Below are positions 16,854 through 25,497 of a stretch of 64,000 nucleotides of DNA, piece after piece. Within the stretch, counting starts at the first letter, position 1. Every line of letters starts with the position of its first letter. A program made the position numbers and the translations under genes. Source of the DNA: Mycobacterium sp. SVM_VP21 (GTDB lineage Bacteria; Actinomycetota; Actinomycetes; Mycobacteriales; Mycobacteriaceae); contig CP101406.1 in assembly GCA_024758765.1 (NCBI GenBank), positions 4,402,001 through 4,466,000 of the forward strand. Direction: 5' to 3'. The notes under the pieces are model-generated. The model had not been told where the DNA came from. It did not search any database and was given only the letters and a program-made list of their open reading frames with translations.

Positions 16854-19451
16854 ATGATTCCGTTGGGGCCACCGCCCCCGGCGCCGGTCGTCAAACCCCG
16901 CCGCCGGGGTGGACCGCGCGGGCCGGTGTTCCTCGGCGCCAACATCGTGGTGCTGGGCTGGCTGGCCGTCGCGGTCGCGCTGTTGGTCGCACACAACGTC
17001 GTTGCGCACCCGGTCTGGCTGCCGGTGCACGCGCTGCTGCTCGGTGCGGCCACCAACGCGATCGTGATCTGGTCGGGACACTTCACCACCACGCTGTGCC
17101 GGGTCCCTGACCCGCCGCAATGGCACCTGGTGGCCAAGCTGTGCCTGCTCAACCTCGCCGTAATCGCGACTCTGGCGGGAGTGGCCTTCAACACCGAGGC
17201 CCTGACCGGGATGGGTGGCACGGCCGTGGCCGTGGTCGCCGTCGCCCACGGCGCCGAGTTGATCGCGATGAAGAAGCGCGCCCTGTCCGCGCGTTTCGAC
17301 TACCTGGTCGGTTTCTACCTGGCCGCCATCGCGGCACTGCTGGCCGGATCGGCGACCGGTGCCGCCATGGCCTTCGGGGTGGCCCGGTGGTACGCGCAGC
17401 TGTGGACCACCCACGTGCACGTGATGCTCTACGGGTGGATTGGCCTGACGGTGGTAGGCACCTTATTCACCCTGTGGCCCACCACAATCCGGGAGAAGAT
17501 CACCCCGCGCAGCTTCGCGATGGCCCAACGCGCGCTGCCGACGCTGACGGTGGGCCTGTCCGTCGCGGCTGCCGGTCTGCTCACCAACAGCTGGTGGCTC
17601 ACCGCGGCAGGACTGCTGGGCTATGTGGTCGGAGTCGGTCTGTCCATGGTCGGGTTGTGGCCAGGGCGCAGCTTCACCGGACCCGCGGCCTGGATGCTGG
17701 TCGGCGCGACGGCCTGGCTCGGGGTCGCCGTCCTGATCGAGACGATCCGTCTGAGCGCCGCCCGCTCCGTTGACGTGCTGCCCGCGTTCGTCGAGAACAC
17801 CCTGCTGCCGCTGCTGGCGGTCGGATTCGTCGCCCAGATCCTGTTGGGCGCACTGAGTCAGCTGCTGCCGATCCTGGTGGCCAACGGCCCGCCCGTCCGC
17901 AAAGCCGTCATCGGCTACCTGGATCAGGGCTGGCAGGCCCGGGTGTGCGCGATCAACATCGCCGTACCGCTGGTCGCCGGGCCGTGGCGGGCGCCGCTGC
18001 CGTTGATCGGCTGGGTGTTGGCCGCAGTCGCGGTCGCCAGCTTCGTCCTGCTGGCGCTGCGGCTTGCGCTGCCCGTGGCGTTGCGCGGCCCGCTCGATAT
18101 CGACGCGATCGCGCCGCATTCCCGGGCCGTCACCGGGGCGGTCGCCGTCGCCGCGGTGGCCTCGGTGGCCGCCGCGCTGGGGCTCGGGATCGCTGGCCCC
18201 GCGCCCTCGGGAGCGGCCGGCATCTCCGGAGAAGCACGCACCGTCGACGTCACGCTGAAGAACATGCGGTTCTCCCCGGATGTGATCAACGTGCCCGCTG
18301 GAACCCGGCTGGTGCTGCGCGTCACCAATATCGACGGATTGCCGCACGACTTGCATGTCGACACCGGCGAGCGCACCCCGCGGTTGAGTCGCGGGCAGAC
18401 CGCGGTGCTGGATCTCGGTGCGGTGCACCAGGACCGCGACGTGTGGTGCGACGTACCGGGACACCGGGCCGCCGGCATGACGATGACGATCCATGCCGTC
18501 GGTGGCGCCCCCCGGCATGAGCACACCGGCGCGGGGCATGGTGGCCTGCCCGCGCCCACCGTCCTGGACCTGGCCGCCGATCCGTCACCGGGCTGGACGC
18601 CGTACGACGCGGCGCTCGCACCGGCGAACCCGGGCGTGCATCGGGTGGAACTGCGCGCCGTCGACCGAGAACTGGAGATCGCGCCCGGTCGCCGGGAGAC
18701 CCGCTGGACCTTCGGCGGTGTCGAACCGGCCCCGACCCTGCACGGCCGGGTCGGGGACACCTTCGAGATCACGCTGATCAACGACGCGACCATGGGCCAC
18801 GGAATCGACTTTCACGCCGGAGCGCTCGCCCCGGACCAACCGATGCGCACCTTGGCGCCGGGGGAGCGGCTGGTCTACCGGTTCACGGCGCACCGAGCCG
18901 GCGCCTGGCTCTATCACTGCAGCACCCCGCCCATGGCGCTGCACATCGCCAACGGCATGTACGGGGCGGTGATCATCGACCCGCCAGGGTTGCCGTCGGT
19001 GGACCGGGAATACGCCCTGGTCGGCGCCCAGCTCTACGCGGCGGCACCGGATTCCGACGCCCAAACCACGGCCATTCGCGCCGGCCAGCCCGACGGTTGG
19101 ATGTTCAACGGGACTGCGGCTCAATACATGCACGCACCGCTGCCGGCGCGCACCGGCGAGCGGGTGCGCGTCTGGGTGGTCAATGCCGGCCCGGGCGACT
19201 CCATCGCATTCCACGTCGTGGGGTCCCAGTTCGACACCGTTTACAAAGAGGGCGCCTGGTTGCTGCGGCCCCCGCATCAGTCCGGCGCGCCGTCGGCCCC
19301 GGCGGGGGGATCGCAGGTCCTCGACCTGGCGCCCGCCCAGGGCGGCTTCGTCGAGCTCACCTTCCCCGAACCGGGCCACTATCCGTTCATGGATCACGAC
19401 ATGCGGCATGCCGAGAATGGGGCGCACGGCATCTTCGAGGTGACCGGCTAG
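16854..19451 (+). CDS. Membrane protein fused to a cupredoxin and a copper nitrite reductase (NirK)-like module
   Basis: Large fusion (865 aa). Residues 20-455 form about 12 hydrophobic helices with histidines clustered early (HNVVAHPVWLPVH, SGHF, THVHVML). Residues 460-550 are a cupredoxin with a complete type 1 copper set H498, C532, H537, M542. Residues 575-865 are a two-domain multicopper oxidase with every CuNIR ligand: type 1 H649, C689, H697, M702; type 2 H654, H688, H848; and the catalytic pair D652 and H787 (HVVGSQFDTVYKEG). It should reduce nitrite to NO outside the membrane, with the cupredoxin as built-in electron donor. The role of the membrane domain is unknown. It is absent from the corresponding M. 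tuberculosis locus. Confidence 0.85.
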   Translation: MIPLGPPPPAPVVKPRRRGGPRGPVFLGANIVVLGWLAVAVALLVAHNVVAHPVWLPVHALLLGAATNAIVIWSGHFTTTLCRVPDPPQWHLVAKLCLLNLAVIATLAGVAFNTEALTGMGGTAVAVVAVAHGAELIAMKKRALSARFDYLVGFYLAAIAALLAGSATGAAMAFGVARWYAQLWTTHVHVMLYGWIGLTVVGTLFTLWPTTIREKITPRSFAMAQRALPTLTVGLSVAAAGLLTNSWWLTAAGLLGYVVGVGLSMVGLWPGRSFTGPAAWMLVGATAWLGVAVLIETIRLSAARSVDVLPAFVENTLLPLLAVGFVAQILLGALSQLLPILVANGPPVRKAVIGYLDQGWQARVCAINIAVPLVAGPWRAPLPLIGWVLAAVAVASFVLLALRLALPVALRGPLDIDAIAPHSRAVTGAVAVAAVASVAAALGLGIAGPAPSGAAGISGEARTVDVTLKNMRFSPDVINVPAGTRLVLRVTNIDGLPHDLHVDTGERTPRLSRGQTAVLDLGAVHQDRDVWCDVPGHRAAGMTMTIHAVGGAPRHEHTGAGHGGLPAPTVLDLAADPSPGWTPYDAALAPANPGVHRVELRAVDRELEIAPGRRETRWTFGGVEPAPTLHGRVGDTFEITLINDATMGHGIDFHAGALAPDQPMRTLAPGERLVYRFTAHRAGAWLYHCSTPPMALHIANGMYGAVIIDPPGLPSVDREYALVGAQLYAAAPDSDAQTTAIRAGQPDGWMFNGTAAQYMHAPLPARTGERVRVWVVNAGPGDSIAFHVVGSQFDTVYKEGAWLLRPPHQSGAPSAPAGGSQVLDLAPAQGGFVELTFPEPGHYPFMDHDMRHAENGAHGIFEVTG

Positions 19452-19468
19452 CCCAGGTCGATAGAACA

Positions 19469-19670
19469 CGCCGAGTGTGCGGTTTCGTACGTGACAAGCC
19501 CGACCCGAGCGACTCCCAGAACCTCTCCCACACAAAATCCGGTACCCGCCGATCACCACGGCCCCGAAACCCCGCCTGATACCCCATACCGCACCAACAC
19601 CTCTCGATCAGGTGTTGCAGCGATCACTTGAGCCTGACGCCGTTTTGCCCATCAAAACGCACACTCGACG
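19469..19670. repeat. 202-bp intergenic segment bounded by imperfect 17-bp inverted repeats
   Basis: CGCCGAGTGTGCGGTTT (19469-19485) and the reverse complement of 19654-19670 agree at 15 of 17 positions. The interior has no credible ORF and contains an 8-bp stem (CAACACCT/AGGTGTTG, 19595-19617). The layout resembles a small non-autonomous element with terminal inverted repeats between the nirK-like gene and bkdA. No clear target duplication was found. Confidence 0.5.
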
Positions 19671-19748
19671 AATAGCCACGCCGCACCGGATGACCAGGGG
19701 TCTCGGTGTTCGCTGGCATAATGAGATCAGCGTCACAAGGAGGCTCGC

Positions 19749-20843
19749 ATGGGCCAGCTGCCAGGCATTACCGGTCCGCAGGTCGCCCTGGAGCCTGTGC
19801 AGCTGATCGGGCCGGACGGGGCCCCTACCGCCGAGAATCGCTATAGCCGGGAGCTGCCCGAAGAGACCCTCTGTTGGCTCTACGAGCTGATGGTGCTCAC
19901 CCGCGAACTCGACACCGAACTGGTCAACCTGCAACGCCAGGGCGAGCTAGGGCTCTACGCGTCGTGCCGCGGCCAGGAGGCTGCGCAGGTTGGCGCCGCC
20001 GCGTGCCTGCGCAAGACCGACTGGCTGTTCCCGCAGTACCGCGAGCTGGGTGTCTTCGTCACTCGGGGAATCCCGCCGTGGCACGTCGCGGCGGCCTGGC
20101 GTGGAACCTGGAACGGCGGGTTGGAGTTCACCGAGAAGAACTGCGCGCCAATCTCGGTTCCCATCGGCACCCAGGCGCTGCACGCGGTGGGCGCGGCGAT
20201 GGCTGCCCAACGCCTGGCCGAAGATTCCGTTACCGTCGCCTTCGTCGGCGACGGCGCCACCAGCGAGGGCGATGTACACGAGGCACTTAATTTCGCCGCC
20301 GTGTTCGCCGCCCCGTGCGTGTTCTACGTGCAGAACAACCAATGGGCCATCTCGGTGCCGCTGAGCAAGCAGACCGCCGCTGTCTCGCTGGCGCACAAGG
20401 CGATCGGCTACGGCATGCCCGGCATCCGGGTGGACGGCAATGATCCGCTGGCCTGCTATGCGGTGATGGCCGAGGCCGCCGAGCGGGCACGACACGGTGG
20501 TGGACCGAGTTTGATCGAGGCCGTCACCTACCGGTTCGGTCCGCACACCACCTCCGATGACCCGACCCGCTACCGCAGCAGCATCGAAGTCGACCAGTGG
20601 ACCGCACTCGACCCGATCCCGCGTTACCGCACCTATCTGCGCAATATCGGCGTGTGGTCGCAGCGCTTGGAGGACCGGGTCGACTCTCGGGCCAAGCGCG
20701 TACGCAGCGAACTGCGAGACGCCACGTTCGGGGCCGCCGATGCCGACATCGACGAAGTGTTCACCGCCGTCTACGCCGAGATCACCCCGGAGCTGCAGCA
20801 GCAGCGTGCCGCGCTGCGCGCCGAATTGGGCAGGGGGCGCTGA
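19749..20843 (+). CDS. bkdA: Branched-chain 2-oxoacid dehydrogenase E1 alpha
   Basis: E1 alpha (364 aa) with the thiamine diphosphate motif GDGATSEGDVHEALNFAAVF and then VFYVQNN (about residues 158-197), and the phosphorylation-loop-like PHTTSDDPTRYR. AGGAGG lies 6 bp before the ATG. With BkdB it decarboxylates branched-chain 2-keto acids, and BkdC carries the acyl group to CoA. The stop TGA overlaps the bkdB ATG. In M. tuberculosis this gene (Rv2497c) directly adjoins citE; here about 10 kb of accessory DNA separates them. Confidence 0.92.
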   Translation: MGQLPGITGPQVALEPVQLIGPDGAPTAENRYSRELPEETLCWLYELMVLTRELDTELVNLQRQGELGLYASCRGQEAAQVGAAACLRKTDWLFPQYRELGVFVTRGIPPWHVAAAWRGTWNGGLEFTEKNCAPISVPIGTQALHAVGAAMAAQRLAEDSVTVAFVGDGATSEGDVHEALNFAAVFAAPCVFYVQNNQWAISVPLSKQTAAVSLAHKAIGYGMPGIRVDGNDPLACYAVMAEAAERARHGGGPSLIEAVTYRFGPHTTSDDPTRYRSSIEVDQWTALDPIPRYRTYLRNIGVWSQRLEDRVDSRAKRVRSELRDATFGAADADIDEVFTAVYAEITPELQQQRAALRAELGRGR

Positions 20844-21892
20844 TGACCCAGATCCTCGAACCGCCCACCCACTCGGCGACCCCCACCGCGGCGGTCGCGT
20901 CCAACACCCGCACTGAAGAGCTGACCATGGTGGCGGCGCTCAACCGGGCACTGCACGATGCGATGGACGCCGATCCCAAGGTCCTGGTGTTCGGCACCGA
21001 CGTCGGCGTGCAGGGCGGGGTGTTCCGGGTGACCGAGGGGCTGGCTGAGACCTTCGGTGAGCAACGCTGTTTCGACACGCCACTGGCCGAATCGGCGGTG
21101 ATCGGCATCGCCATAGGATTGGCCATTCGAGGCTTTGTACCGGTCCCGGAGATCCAGTTCGACGGGTTCAGCTACCCGGCTTTGGATCAGGTGGTCAGCC
21201 ACCTGGCCAAGTACCGGACCCGGACCCGCGGCGCGGTGTCGATGCCGGTCACCGTGCGCATCCCGTCGTTCGGCGGAATCGGTGCGGCTGAGCATCATTC
21301 GGAATCCACCGAGACCTATTGGGCGCACACCGCCGGATTGAAGGTGGTGGTGCCCGCCGATCCGTCGGACGCGTACTGGCTGCTGCGCCACGCGATCGAG
21401 GCCCCCGACCCGGTGATGTTTTTAGAGCCTAAGCGGCGATACTGGGCCCGCGGACCGGTCGACACCGAACACCCGGCGCCAGGAATCGGGCGCGCTGTTG
21501 TGCGCCGGGCCGGCACTGACGTCACAGTGCTCACCTACGGCGGCGGAGTGGCCACCGCGCTGTCCGCCGCCGATATCGGTGCGCGACACCATGGCTGGAG
21601 TCTGGAGGTGGTCGACCTGCGCTCGCTGGTCCCGCTGGACTTCGACACCGTCGCCGCCTCGGTGCGGCGCACCGGGCGATGCTTGGTGCTGCACGAAGGT
21701 CCCCGCAACCTCGGTTACGGCGCCGAACTGGCCGCCCGCATCTCCGAGGAACTGTTCTACGAGCTGGAGGCGCCGGTGTTGCGCGCCAGCGGATTCGACA
21801 CCCCGTATCCGCCGGCCCGGCTGGAACGCCTGTGGCTGCCCGGCCCCGATCGGCTGCTGGACTGCGTTCAGCGCGTGTTGGAGGCGCCGTGA
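20843..21892 (+). CDS. bkdB: Branched-chain 2-oxoacid dehydrogenase E1 beta
   Basis: E1 beta (349 aa): transketolase-like pyrimidine domain with [20 protein letters not shown] and [19 protein letters not shown], then a C-terminal domain with [11 protein letters not shown] and [18 protein letters not shown]. The ATG at 20843 shares its A with the bkdA stop. It forms the alpha2beta2 E1 with BkdA. Confidence 0.92.
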   Translation: MTQILEPPTHSATPTAAVASNTRTEELTMVAALNRALHDAMDADPKVLVFGTDVGVQGGVFRVTEGLAETFGEQRCFDTPLAESAVIGIAIGLAIRGFVPVPEIQFDGFSYPALDQVVSHLAKYRTRTRGAVSMPVTVRIPSFGGIGAAEHHSESTETYWAHTAGLKVVVPADPSDAYWLLRHAIEAPDPVMFLEPKRRYWARGPVDTEHPAPGIGRAVVRRAGTDVTVLTYGGGVATALSAADIGARHHGWSLEVVDLRSLVPLDFDTVAASVRRTGRCLVLHEGPRNLGYGAELAARISEELFYELEAPVLRASGFDTPYPPARLERLWLPGPDRLLDCVQRVLEAP

Positions 21893-21900
21893 GCCCGCGC

Positions 21901-21934
21901 CACGACGATGCAGAGCGGAGCGATGACGGAGGAG
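21901..21934 (+). repeat. Dispersed GATGCAGAGC...GCGATGA repeat carrying the bkdC ribosome binding site (copy 1)
   Basis: ACGATGCAGAGC followed by GGAGCGATGACGGAGGAG occupies the gap between bkdB and bkdC. The same two conserved blocks with a variable middle recur at 43901-43944 and 61090-61129 on the other strand, each ending in a GGAG-rich run next to a gene start. I recall similar sequences before many mycobacterial genes. Confidence 0.65.
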
Positions 21935-21942
21935 TGGTGCCC

Positions 21943-23130
21943 GTGAGCACCGAGACGGTCCAGACTTTCACCGTCCCCGATCTCGGGGAGGGCCTCGAAG
22001 AGGTGACGGTGACCAGCTGGAACGTCGCCGTCGGTGATCAGATCGAACTCAACCAGGCGCTGTGCTCGGTGGAGACCGCCAAAGCCGAGGTGGAGATTCC
22101 CAGCCCGTATGCCGGCAGGGTGGTCGAGCTGGGCGGCGCGGTGGGAGACGTGCTCGCGGTCGGGGCACCCTTGGTGCGTATCGACACTGGTACGCCGGCC
22201 GAGCGCCCAGCCGCGCCCGCCGGGCGCGCCCCGGTGCTGGTCGGCTACGGAGCCGACGACACCTTCGACACCAGCCGGCGCATCTGCACGTCCACCACAG
22301 GGCGGCCCCAGGCCAAGCCGGGTGCCCGCAAGCTCGCCGCCGAGCTGGGTGTCGACTTGAGCCGCGTGCCGCCCGGACCCAGCGGCGTGATCACCCCCGA
22401 CGATGTGCGGGCCGCCGCCGGCGAGGCGGCACCCGACGACGAACTTCGTCGGCCCAGCCCGGTGCAGGCGGCCATGGCCGAGCGGATGACACTGTCGCGC
22501 AGCCGGATCCCCGACGCGCACGCCAGCGTGCAGGTCGACGGCACCAACCTGCTGCAGCTGCGCGACCGGCTCGTCGAGGCGGGCGCCGCGGGGATCACTC
22601 CGTTCGTGCTGATCCTTCGTCTGCTGGTCATCGCCCTGATCCGCCACCCGGCGCTGAACGCCACCTGGGTCGAAGCGCCCGCGGGCCCGATGATCCGCAC
22701 CCATCACGGCGTGCACCTGGGGTTCGGAGTGGCCGCGCCCCGCGGCCTGCTGGTGCCGGTGGTGTTCGACGCGCAGCGCAAAACCACCCGTGAACTCGCC
22801 GACATCGTTGCCCGGCTGATTACCGAGGCTCGGGCCGGCACCCTCAAACCGGCCGAGCTGCAGGGTTCGACATTCACGGTCTCCAACTTCGGGGCGCTCG
22901 GCCTCGACGACGGGGTGCCGGTGATCAATTACCCGGAGGCGGCCATCCTGGGGATCGGTTCGCTGAAACCACGGCCGGTGGCGGTGGGCGACACCGTCGT
23001 CGTGCGTCCGCAGCTGACCCTGACGTGCGCATTCGACCATCGCGTCGCCGACGGCGCGCAGATCGCCGAATTCCTATGTGCGCTTCGCGATCTGATTGAA
23101 CAACCCGAGATCGCGCTGCTGGATCTGTAG
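21943..23130 (+). CDS. bkdC: Branched-chain 2-oxoacid dehydrogenase E2 (dihydrolipoyl acyltransferase)
   Basis: E2 of 395 aa: one lipoyl domain (residues 5-80, lysine in [12 protein letters not shown]), an E3-binding domain ([20 protein letters not shown], about 125-160) and the catalytic domain ending in [10 protein letters not shown], the HxxxDG active site. Of three in-frame GTG codons (21934, 21937, 21943), the last has the best spacing from GGAGG at 21929-21933. No E3 gene follows, so a shared lipoamide dehydrogenase is presumably used. It is convergent with the enoyl-CoA hydratase gene, 10 bp away. Confidence 0.9.
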   Translation: MSTETVQTFTVPDLGEGLEEVTVTSWNVAVGDQIELNQALCSVETAKAEVEIPSPYAGRVVELGGAVGDVLAVGAPLVRIDTGTPAERPAAPAGRAPVLVGYGADDTFDTSRRICTSTTGRPQAKPGARKLAAELGVDLSRVPPGPSGVITPDDVRAAAGEAAPDDELRRPSPVQAAMAERMTLSRSRIPDAHASVQVDGTNLLQLRDRLVEAGAAGITPFVLILRLLVIALIRHPALNATWVEAPAGPMIRTHHGVHLGFGVAAPRGLLVPVVFDAQRKTTRELADIVARLITEARAGTLKPAELQGSTFTVSNFGALGLDDGVPVINYPEAAILGIGSLKPRPVAVGDTVVVRPQLTLTCAFDHRVADGAQIAEFLCALRDLIEQPEIALLDL

Positions 23131-23140
23131 TCGGGCGCTG

Positions 23141-23899
23141 TTATTTGCGCTGCGCTGCGGCCAGCCGTGCGGCGAAGTCCGGCGACTCCACGGTGGCTGC
23201 CTGCGGACCCAGCTCGGTCTGCTTAGCGAACTCGTGTTGGTCGCCCTCGACCGCCCCGGGGCTGGCGGTGGCGCGCATTGTCGCCTTGGTCGCCAAAACC
23301 ACCTGCCGAGGCGCTGAGGCCGGCCCGGCGGCCAGGTTCATCGCCGCGGCGACCGGGTCGTCGTCGACTTGCAGCGCCAAGCCGTGCCGCACCGCGGCCT
23401 CGGCGTCGAAACGCATGCCGAACAACAGTGCGGCCCGGGCCACCTGAGGACCGACCGCCCGGTGCAGCATCCAGGTGGCACCGCCGCCGGGATGCAGACC
23501 CAACTGTTGGAAACGGGCGTCGAACAGCGCGGCCGGACCGGCGATACGCACGTCGGCGGCCAGCGCCAGGTTCAGGCCCGCACCCACCGCGGCACCGTTG
23601 ACGGCGGCGACCGTGGGCAACGTGCACTGTGCGATCGCCATGAAACCGTCGTAGAGCGCCAACAGTCCGTCCTCGGTCGCCGCACCGAGGGCCGACAGAT
23701 CGGCGCCGGCGCAGAACGCCCGGCCGGCGCCGGTGACCACCACCGCGTGCACCCCGGGGTCGGCTTCGGCCCGCTCCACAGCGCCCCGCAGCTGCACCGA
23801 CATCGCGCCGGTGACGGCGTTACGCCGGTCCGGATCGTTGACGGTGATCAGCGCTACGCGGTCGGTGACGCTGTATAAGACGAGATCGGGACGTGTCAT
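23141..23899 (-). CDS. Enoyl-CoA hydratase/isomerase family protein (EchA14-like)
   Basis: Crotonase-fold protein (252 aa) with the oxyanion-hole segments [15 protein letters not shown] (about residues 59-73) and [21 protein letters not shown] (about 100-120). The second catalytic glutamate position of true hydratases is not obvious, because the helix reads [21 protein letters not shown]. It resembles EchA14 (Rv2486) by position near the bkd genes, and may supply a hydratase step in leucine breakdown. A 29-codon membrane-peptide ORF lies 31 bp upstream on the same strand. Confidence 0.8.
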   Translation of the reverse strand: MTRPDLVLYSVTDRVALITVNDPDRRNAVTGAMSVQLRGAVERAEADPGVHAVVVTGAGRAFCAGADLSALGAATEDGLLALYDGFMAIAQCTLPTVAAVNGAAVGAGLNLALAADVRIAGPAALFDARFQQLGLHPGGGATWMLHRAVGPQVARAALLFGMRFDAEAAVRHGLALQVDDDPVAAAMNLAAGPASAPRQVVLATKATMRATASPGAVEGDQHEFAKQTELGPQAATVESPDFAARLAAAQRK

Positions 23900-23930
23900 G
23901 GGGCGATGACGCTACCGCGGTGGGGAGCGA

Positions 23931-24020
23931 TCAGCCGATCCAGGTGACGACCCCTGCGGTCACCCCCACCATCGCGATCATGAACATGGTGAAGAAGATG
24001 AGCGCCCGTTCGTGGCTCAT
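23931..24020 (-). CDS. Small hydrophobic peptide (29 aa), single membrane helix
   Basis: ATG at 24020 encodes MSHERALIFFTMFMIAMVGV and continues for nine more residues, TAGVVTWIG: a charged start followed by one continuous hydrophobic helix. AAAGG lies 7 bp upstream and the ORF ends 31 bp before the enoyl-CoA hydratase start on the same strand. Codon use is GC-rich at third positions. The size is below usual gene-calling limits. Function is unknown. Confidence 0.5.
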   Translation of the reverse strand: MSHERALIFFTMFMIAMVGVTAGVVTWIG

Positions 24021-24360
24021 GGATCTGCCTTTCCGATTTGCCCGGTCTCCTTGTCGTTCCGCGCGACGCGATGTCATGCGAACCGGGCTGCTGGCGTTCC
24101 GCTGCGGCTGACGCGCCGCTGTTCGGCGGCGTTCGATGCGTTGACGGATCGTCCTTGATTGATCGTTGACGCTCCAGACTAGTGGCTAGCCCTGTTCGCG
24201 GGTGCAGAAGGTCCGGTTGTTTGCCGAACCCCCGGCCTTGCTGGCCAGGTTGCGTCCAGCAGAGTGGTGTACGAGTCGGACCTGATCAGCGGGACCGGCG
24301 TGTCGTTGCCGAATGATTGAAGGTCATCGCGTGATTCTTCGAGAGACCCGTCAAAGTCTT
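24021..24360. other. Intergenic region with no recognised gene
   Basis: No ORF with coding character or known motifs was found. A 71-codon minus-strand ORF (24179-24394) begins inside the 57-bp repeat and is probably spurious. The region lies where genes matching Rv2486-Rv2506 give way to genes matching Rv2125-Rv2109c, so it may mark an old rearrangement joint. Confidence 0.5.
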
Positions 24361-24526
24361 CGACGCAGGAGAGGCGAAGCTGGGACCGCCGCATGAGCCC
24401 GGCGGTTCAGCGAGGTTCGACGCAGGAGAGGCGAAGCTGGGACCGCCGCATGAGCCCGGCGGTTCAGCGAGGTTCGACGCAGGAGAGGCGAAGCTGGGAC
24501 CGCCGCATGAGCCCGGCGGTTCAGCG
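24361..24526. repeat. Tandem array of the 57-bp repeat, 2.9 copies
   Basis: Units begin at 24361, 24418 and 24475; the first two are identical and the third stops 5 bp short. Each contains GAGAGGCGAAGCTGGGACC and a 7-bp hairpin (ACCGCCG, 8-nt loop, CGGCGGT). The last unit overlaps the stop codon of the PAC2 gene (24521-24523). A diverged single copy sits in accA1 at 6150-6206. Units are contiguous with no spacers, so this is a minisatellite, not a CRISPR. Confidence 0.9.
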
Positions 24527-25387
24527 CCGCCGGCGCCGCAGGTAGCGCTCGAACTCGGCGGCCAACGCGTCGCCGTCGATCTTGTTCAGCGCCTCGGTCA
24601 TGTCGACCTCGGCGTCGCCGCGTTCCTCCAAGGAGGCCACGTAGTCGGCGATCTCGTCATCCTCGCTGGCCATCTCGCTGACCGCCAGCTCCCACTCCTC
24701 GGCCTGCGCCGGCAGGTCGCCCAGCGGAACCTCGATGTCCAGGGCATCCTCGACGCGGCGCAGCAGGGCGACCGTGGCCTTGGGGTTGGGTGGCTGTGAG
24801 ACGTAGTGCGGCACCGCCGCCCAGAAGGTGACCGCCGGAATCCCGGCCGCCACACACGCGTCTTGGAACACCCCGGTGATACCGGTCGGCCCCTCGTAGC
24901 GGGTCTCGGTCAGCCCGAAGCGGGTGGCCGATTCCGCCGAGTACGCGGCCCCCGACACCGGCACTGGGCGGGTGTGCGGGGTGTCGGCCAGCAGCGCGCC
25001 CAGGATCACCACGGTGTCGACGTCGAGTTCTTCGATGACCGCCAGCAGCTCGGCGCAGAACGACCGCCACCGCATGTTCGGCTCGACGCCGTGCATCAGC
25101 ACGATGTCGCGATCGCTGCCCGGCGGCCGGCAGTGGGAAATGCGCATCGACGGCCACACCAGCTCCCGGGTGACGCCGTCGAGCTGGCGGATCACCGGCC
25201 GATTCACCTGGTAGTCGTAGTAGGCCTCGTCGTCGATTTCGACGATCAGCCGGGCCTCCCAGATGCTGTTGAGGTGCTGCACCGCATCGCTGGCGGCGTC
25301 GCCGGCGTCATTCCAGCCCTCGAACGCAGCCACGACGATGGTGTCGTGCAGTTCGGGAAGGGCAGCGCCGTCATCCGGTCGGGTCAC
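24521..25387 (-). CDS. PAC2 (proteasome assembly chaperone-like) family protein, Rv2125-like
   Basis: PAC2-family protein (288 aa), with the core HDTIVVAAFEGWNDAGDAAS near the N-terminus, VVILGALLADTPHTRPVP at about residues 120-137, and an acidic helical C-terminus ending in RYLRRRRR. The GTG at 25387 lies 6 nt after TACCCT, fitting a leaderless transcript; an in-frame TTG at 25411 lies upstream of that box and is rejected. The gene is divergent from metH as in M. tuberculosis. Its role in bacteria is unproven; the family relates to eukaryotic proteasome assembly factors and the proteasome cluster lies 15 kb away. The stop codon is within the 57-bp repeat array. Confidence 0.85.
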   Translation of the reverse strand: MTRPDDGAALPELHDTIVVAAFEGWNDAGDAASDAVQHLNSIWEARLIVEIDDEAYYDYQVNRPVIRQLDGVTRELVWPSMRISHCRPPGSDRDIVLMHGVEPNMRWRSFCAELLAVIEELDVDTVVILGALLADTPHTRPVPVSGAAYSAESATRFGLTETRYEGPTGITGVFQDACVAAGIPAVTFWAAVPHYVSQPPNPKATVALLRRVEDALDIEVPLGDLPAQAEEWELAVSEMASEDDEIADYVASLEERGDAEVDMTEALNKIDGDALAAEFERYLRRRRR

Positions 25388-25393
25388 AAGGCC

Positions 25394-25399
25394 AGGGTA
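25394..25399 (-). promoter_or_regulatory. -10 box of a leaderless transcript (PAC2 gene)
   Basis: TACCCT on the minus strand ends 6 nt before the GTG at 25387; no Shine-Dalgarno sequence is present. Confidence 0.55.
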
Positions 25400-25485
25400 A
25401 GGCCTGCGCAAAGATCACGGGCCGCGCCGGACCGGGGGAGTCGGCTTGTTCGTCGGGGCATTCGTCTCGACGCTGGGTGACCACG

Positions 25486-25491
25486 TAGACT
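25486..25491 (+). promoter_or_regulatory. -10 box for the metH riboswitch transcript
   Basis: TAGACT is placed so that transcription would begin around 25498, the first base of the riboswitch P1 stem. Confidence 0.5.
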
Positions 25492-25497
25492 TTTCCC

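Noticed and set aside
16854..18230. Nitric oxide reductase (NorB) identity for the membrane half of the NirK fusion
   Set aside because: The later helices lack the histidine pair and the metal-site histidines required of NorB or haem-copper oxidases.
24179..24394. A 71-codon minus-strand ORF next to the 57-bp array
   Set aside because: Its start lies within the repeat, it has no ribosome binding site and no recognisable similarity.
24361..24526. CRISPR array
   Set aside because: Units are directly contiguous with no spacers and no cas genes occur in the window.
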